Assembly: GCA_023251455.1 (NCBI GenBank)
Contig: JAHEYT010000033.1
Span: forward strand, 50,323 to 114,322
From: Bacteroidota bacterium
Lineage (GTDB): Bacteria; Bacteroidota; Bacteroidia; Bacteroidales; Prolixibacteraceae
Length of the DNA stretch: 64,000 nt
Direction of reading: 5' to 3'
The notes below the pieces were generated by a model, which saw only the letters and a list, made by a program, of their open reading frames with translations, did no database searches and was not told the DNA's origin. Both the position numbers and the translations under genes were made by a program. Shown here one piece after another: positions 61,796 to 64,000 of this stretch; position 1 is the first letter of the stretch; each line of letters opens with the position of its first letter.

Positions 61796-62872
61796 TCAGT
61801 TGTTAAGTTTATCTTTTCGTTCCCGTGTCTGGCTTTCTTTTCTTGTTAGTTCAGTTGCAACTTGTGCCAGCATGCGGTCGAAATCGTTTTGAGTGATGTT
61901 TCTTTCTCTGCGCTCCGGAAACATTTTATGAAATGGGAATTTGTAGTTGAGCTTAAATTCCAACTGATAAAACTGGCTAAGGTTATGCCCATTGGAGGCC
62001 AGTTCAGGAACTGTTAATTCTGAAGAAGTTTGATTTTCAGATGCCCATCCTGGAACCAACCATGGCTTCAGACAAGGGTAAACCTGAAGTTGTCGTTGCA
62101 AAAGCACTTTACTACTGGGTAGCTTTTTATCGCGTGTCCACCAAATATCACGAACAGCTTCCATGGCCAGAAAAGTCTCAGCTTCGTTCGAAACAGCATC
62201 CAGCTCTTTTAATGTTTTTCTTATTATTTGTGTAACTGCCTGTTCGTATGGCAATTCACTCTGTAGAGCCTGAATTCCGATGGTGACTCCCAGTAAATTA
62301 GAATATGGATCTTCAATGGAAAAACTTGAGTATCGCTCAGGTACAAATGGGATAGTTGAGGCTCCAAACCAAGTGGCTATTTCGTGCCAGACAGATAAAT
62401 CATAGGCAATCTTTCCGGCAAGATGAATAAGATCCAGATTATTCAAGTTTGAAGGAATAATGACATTGAGGTTTTTTTCACCTCCTTCACGACCCAGAAT
62501 AATTGACAGGCTTCCCTTCTTTTTGTTCTCAAGTATCTGAGAGTAAAGGTAGGCTGTCCAGTCTGATTGGTCACGTAAATGTGCCATGTCAATAAACCCG
62601 CCGCGCCGCGAATAAATGATCCCGTTTTCTTCACTTGCGTCACCCAGATAATGATGAGGTCCAATTTTTTCAATACTGGTTGTTTCGGTCAGTTTAACTC
62701 CGGGGATGGCAAATAGTTGCATTTCAGTACCAAACGAACAGCAAGTTCTGATTATCCGGTTAGGTTTTGGATCTGGCTGATTGATGGGGAATATAGGAGC
62801 CTTGGCCTGAAGGACGACTGGTAGTAGGGTGGTAGCAATTAACGATATTAATATGTATTTCAATGCTTTCAT
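61796..62872 (-). CDS. Exported DUF4056-like protein
   Basis: A 358-residue protein with a signal peptide (LKYILISLIATTLLPVVLQAKA). The mature part starts RIIRTCCSFGTEMQLF and contains LGDASEENGIIYSRRGGFIDMAHLRDQSDW (about 76-105) and YDLSVWHEIATWFGAS (about 157-172). These blocks match the DUF4056 pattern. The HExxTxFG-like segment and the His in DMAHLRD could be metal ligands, but this is not established. It has a perfect promoter and is a single-gene unit converging on the glycosyltransferase gene. Confidence 0.75.
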   Translation of the reverse strand: MKALKYILISLIATTLLPVVLQAKAPIFPINQPDPKPNRIIRTCCSFGTEMQLFAIPGVKLTETTSIEKIGPHHYLGDASEENGIIYSRRGGFIDMAHLRDQSDWTAYLYSQILENKKKGSLSIILGREGGEKNLNVIIPSNLNNLDLIHLAGKIAYDLSVWHEIATWFGASTIPFVPERYSSFSIEDPYSNLLGVTIGIQALQSELPYEQAVTQIIRKTLKELDAVSNEAETFLAMEAVRDIWWTRDKKLPSSKVLLQRQLQVYPCLKPWLVPGWASENQTSSELTVPELASNGHNLSQFYQLEFKLNYKFPFHKMFPERRERNITQNDFDRMLAQVATELTRKESQTRERKDKLNN

Positions 62873-62894
62873 GTTTTCCGACTAAAAATTGATG

Positions 62895-62926
62895 CAAATG
62901 TAAAAAGAAAATCAAAAATGATTCAA
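62895..62926 (-). promoter_or_regulatory. Promoter of the DUF4056-like gene
   Basis: On the minus strand TTG (62924-62926), a 21-nt spacer, TACATTTG (62895-62902): a full consensus match. The predicted start site is about 16 nt before the ATG at 62872. Confidence 0.7.
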
Positions 62927-63528
62927 GTGAAATTAAACATGGGTTTTACTTTGCAAATCAAGATTTTCCTTATTTGTGATTGTATAACGAAACTGTTTCT
63001 GTTATTAATATAGCATTGGACTTTAATGTTTATATGAATGAAGGAATACTATTATATATAGTATAAGTAATGGGTTCGCTTTTGTATATTCAAAAGGTGT
63101 GTTGGGAAAAGGGTGTTTTTGTAAATGTATATATAATAGTGTAACGCAGGAATCATTTGTAATCCTGATAAATTGAGTAAGGTAATTCACTTGTATGGAT
63201 TGATTATAAGGATAGGTCAGGTTGATCGTTTCAGTTATAACCACTATAAAGTTCGGTTTTGCAACTCATTTCCTATTACCTTGGACTTTTAAGTTCTACT
63301 AAACCTGATTCTATTTTTCCATGGAGAGATTCTTTATCGTTTAATTCGAATAAGTGGCAGGCCGGATAAGGTTGCCATTAGTGCTATATTTAGTGAATGC
63401 GATCATGCTTCAAGTCCCTATTAGTCCTTTTTCTATGTCTTCTATGTCTTCTATGTTTTATAACAGTTTGATAATCAGAAGTGGTGTGAGGGGTTGGCAA
63501 AATAGTTTTAAAAAAAGGTTGATTCCGA
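62927..63528. other. Gene-free stretch with a small 9-bp tandem repeat
   Basis: No protein gene is convincing here. The only structure seen is three copies of a 9-bp unit (TTCTATGTC) at 63431-63457. The rest is AT-rich spacer leading to the promoter array. Confidence 0.45.
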
Positions 63529-63566
63529 TTTGGAAATGAATAAAAGGGATCTATCTTTGCAGCCGC
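63529..63566 (+). promoter_or_regulatory. Tandem rRNA-type promoter P1
   Basis: TTTG at 63529-63532, a 19-nt spacer, TATCTTTG at 63552-63559, then CAGCCGC. The block CTTTGCAGCCGCT recurs in P2 and P3. Confidence 0.7.
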
Positions 63567-63664
63567 TAAACAGGAAAGCAGGTATGCAGAAAGGGAGGCA
63601 GAAGTTCTTTAAGTAGTTGGTTGTAAGGGTTTTAATCTGAATTTGAAAATAAGTTTAAAAAAAA

Positions 63665-63702
63665 TTGGAAGGTTCAGAAAAAAGGTATTTCTTTGCAGCC
63701 GC
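63665..63702 (+). promoter_or_regulatory. Tandem rRNA-type promoter P2
   Basis: TTG at 63665-63667, a 20-nt spacer, TTTCTTTG at 63688-63695 (one base from consensus), then CAGCCGC. It lies 136 bp after P1. Confidence 0.65.
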
Positions 63703-63796
63703 TTTCAACGGAAAGCATAATACTGGAAACGGTAGTGACGGAGTTGAAAAGGCAAAAAGAGGTACTGAAAAAAGATCGAAAAGACTTTCAAATAGT

Positions 63797-63834
63797 TTTG
63801 GAAGTTTAAAAGTAAAGTTTACCTTTGCAGCCGC
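63797..63834 (+). promoter_or_regulatory. Tandem rRNA-type promoter P3
   Basis: TTTG at 63797-63800, a 19-nt spacer, TACCTTTG at 63820-63827, then CAGCCGC. A full consensus match, 132 bp after P2, and the last promoter before the window ends. Confidence 0.75.
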
Positions 63835-64000
63835 TAAAAAGAAAAGAGTTCACTGACACGAATGGGAGTAAAGCTTAGAGTTTGCGATCCGGTAATCCGG
63901 AAGGTTTAAGAGGATAGGGCGATAGAATAGAAAGATAGATTAAACCAGAGCAGACAACGAGAATAAGAAGAAAAAAAGAAGAAAAGTTTTTAAAAAAGCT
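63835..64000 (+). other. Probable rRNA operon leader, cut by the window edge
   Basis: A purine-rich, gene-free leader ending in an A/G-rich tract and GTTTTTAAAAAAGCT at the edge. With three tandem CTTTGCAGCCGC promoters upstream, the expected next feature is a 16S rRNA gene on the plus strand. That gene is not in the window, so this is a prediction. Confidence 0.5.

Noticed and set aside
63529..63834. Repeated CTTTGCAGCCGCT blocks as a CRISPR array
   Set aside because: Only three copies at about 134-bp spacing, each fused to a promoter -7 element, and no cas genes.
1..64000. tRNA genes, insertion sequences, prophage or integration sites
   Set aside because: No cloverleaf with a GTTCGAAT-type arm, no transposase or integrase frame, and no long direct repeats were seen.

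Overview
The window is a chromosomal segment of a Bacteroidota bacterium, most likely of class Bacteroidia near Marinilabiliales/Prolixibacteraceae (inference from gene content). Several intergenic regions carry the Bacteroidota-type promoter (TTG or TTTG, 19-21 nt, TAnnTTTG). Other lineage markers are the NagB/PIG-L fusion enzyme, an AraC-tailed hybrid kinase, a short MoaA and a MOSC-MogA fusion. There are no tRNAs, CRISPR arrays, insertion sequences or phage genes. The right edge is the promoter region of what is probably an rRNA operon.

Layout. 0-3.3 kb: end of an M24 aminopeptidase and a Tat-exported GH36-like glycosidase. 3.4-8.6 kb: menaquinone genes (hotdog thioesterase, menF, menD, menB, menA) closed by a perfect 21-bp hairpin. 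8.7-12.4 kb, minus strand: upp, an overlapping FemAB-like/polysaccharide-deacetylase pair, and radC. 12.6-21.9 kb, minus strand: a signalling block headed by a 1641-residue protein, followed by a PocR-type histidine kinase, a small response regulator and a double-receiver hybrid kinase. 22.1-32.0 kb, minus strand: sugar and amino-sugar catabolism (Gfo/Idh/MocA oxidoreductase, ROK kinase, NagB/PIG-L, ROK repressor, NagX-like acyltransferase, GH42). 32-44 kb: secreted and membrane proteins of unknown role, three more two-component proteins, a TauE/SafE permease and a decayed GNAT acetyltransferase. 44.3-54 kb: mfd, a molybdenum-cofactor operon (mobB-like, moeA, moaA, moaC, MOSC-mogA) with a leader that may attenuate transcription, ppk2 and corA. 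54-64 kb: a multi-PAS kinase, a gene-poor 1.4 kb with a candidate small RNA, a GHL10 hydrolase/glycosyltransferase pair, a DUF4056-like protein and three tandem rRNA-type promoters.

The main discovery candidate is the protein at 16970-21895. Its first ~815 residues are a complete Cu(I) P1B-type ATPase (CopA-like). In the same reading frame this is followed by one extra membrane helix, a three-helix domain matching the copper-dependent ethylene-binding domain of plant ETR1, and then PAS-PAS-GAF-PAS. Residues equivalent to ETR1 Tyr32, Ile35, Pro36, Cys65 and His69 are present with gap-free spacing; the Asp25 equivalent is Asn. In plants a separate copper ATPase (RAN1) supplies copper to ETR1. 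Here the pump and the copper-dependent sensor are one polypeptide, and the extra helix is what the topology needs. The protein has no kinase domain of its own, but a histidine kinase gene starts 18 bp downstream. I suggest a pump-coupled copper or ligand sensing relay.

Limits: all calls are made by eye from sequence. No database search, structure prediction or RNA folding was run.
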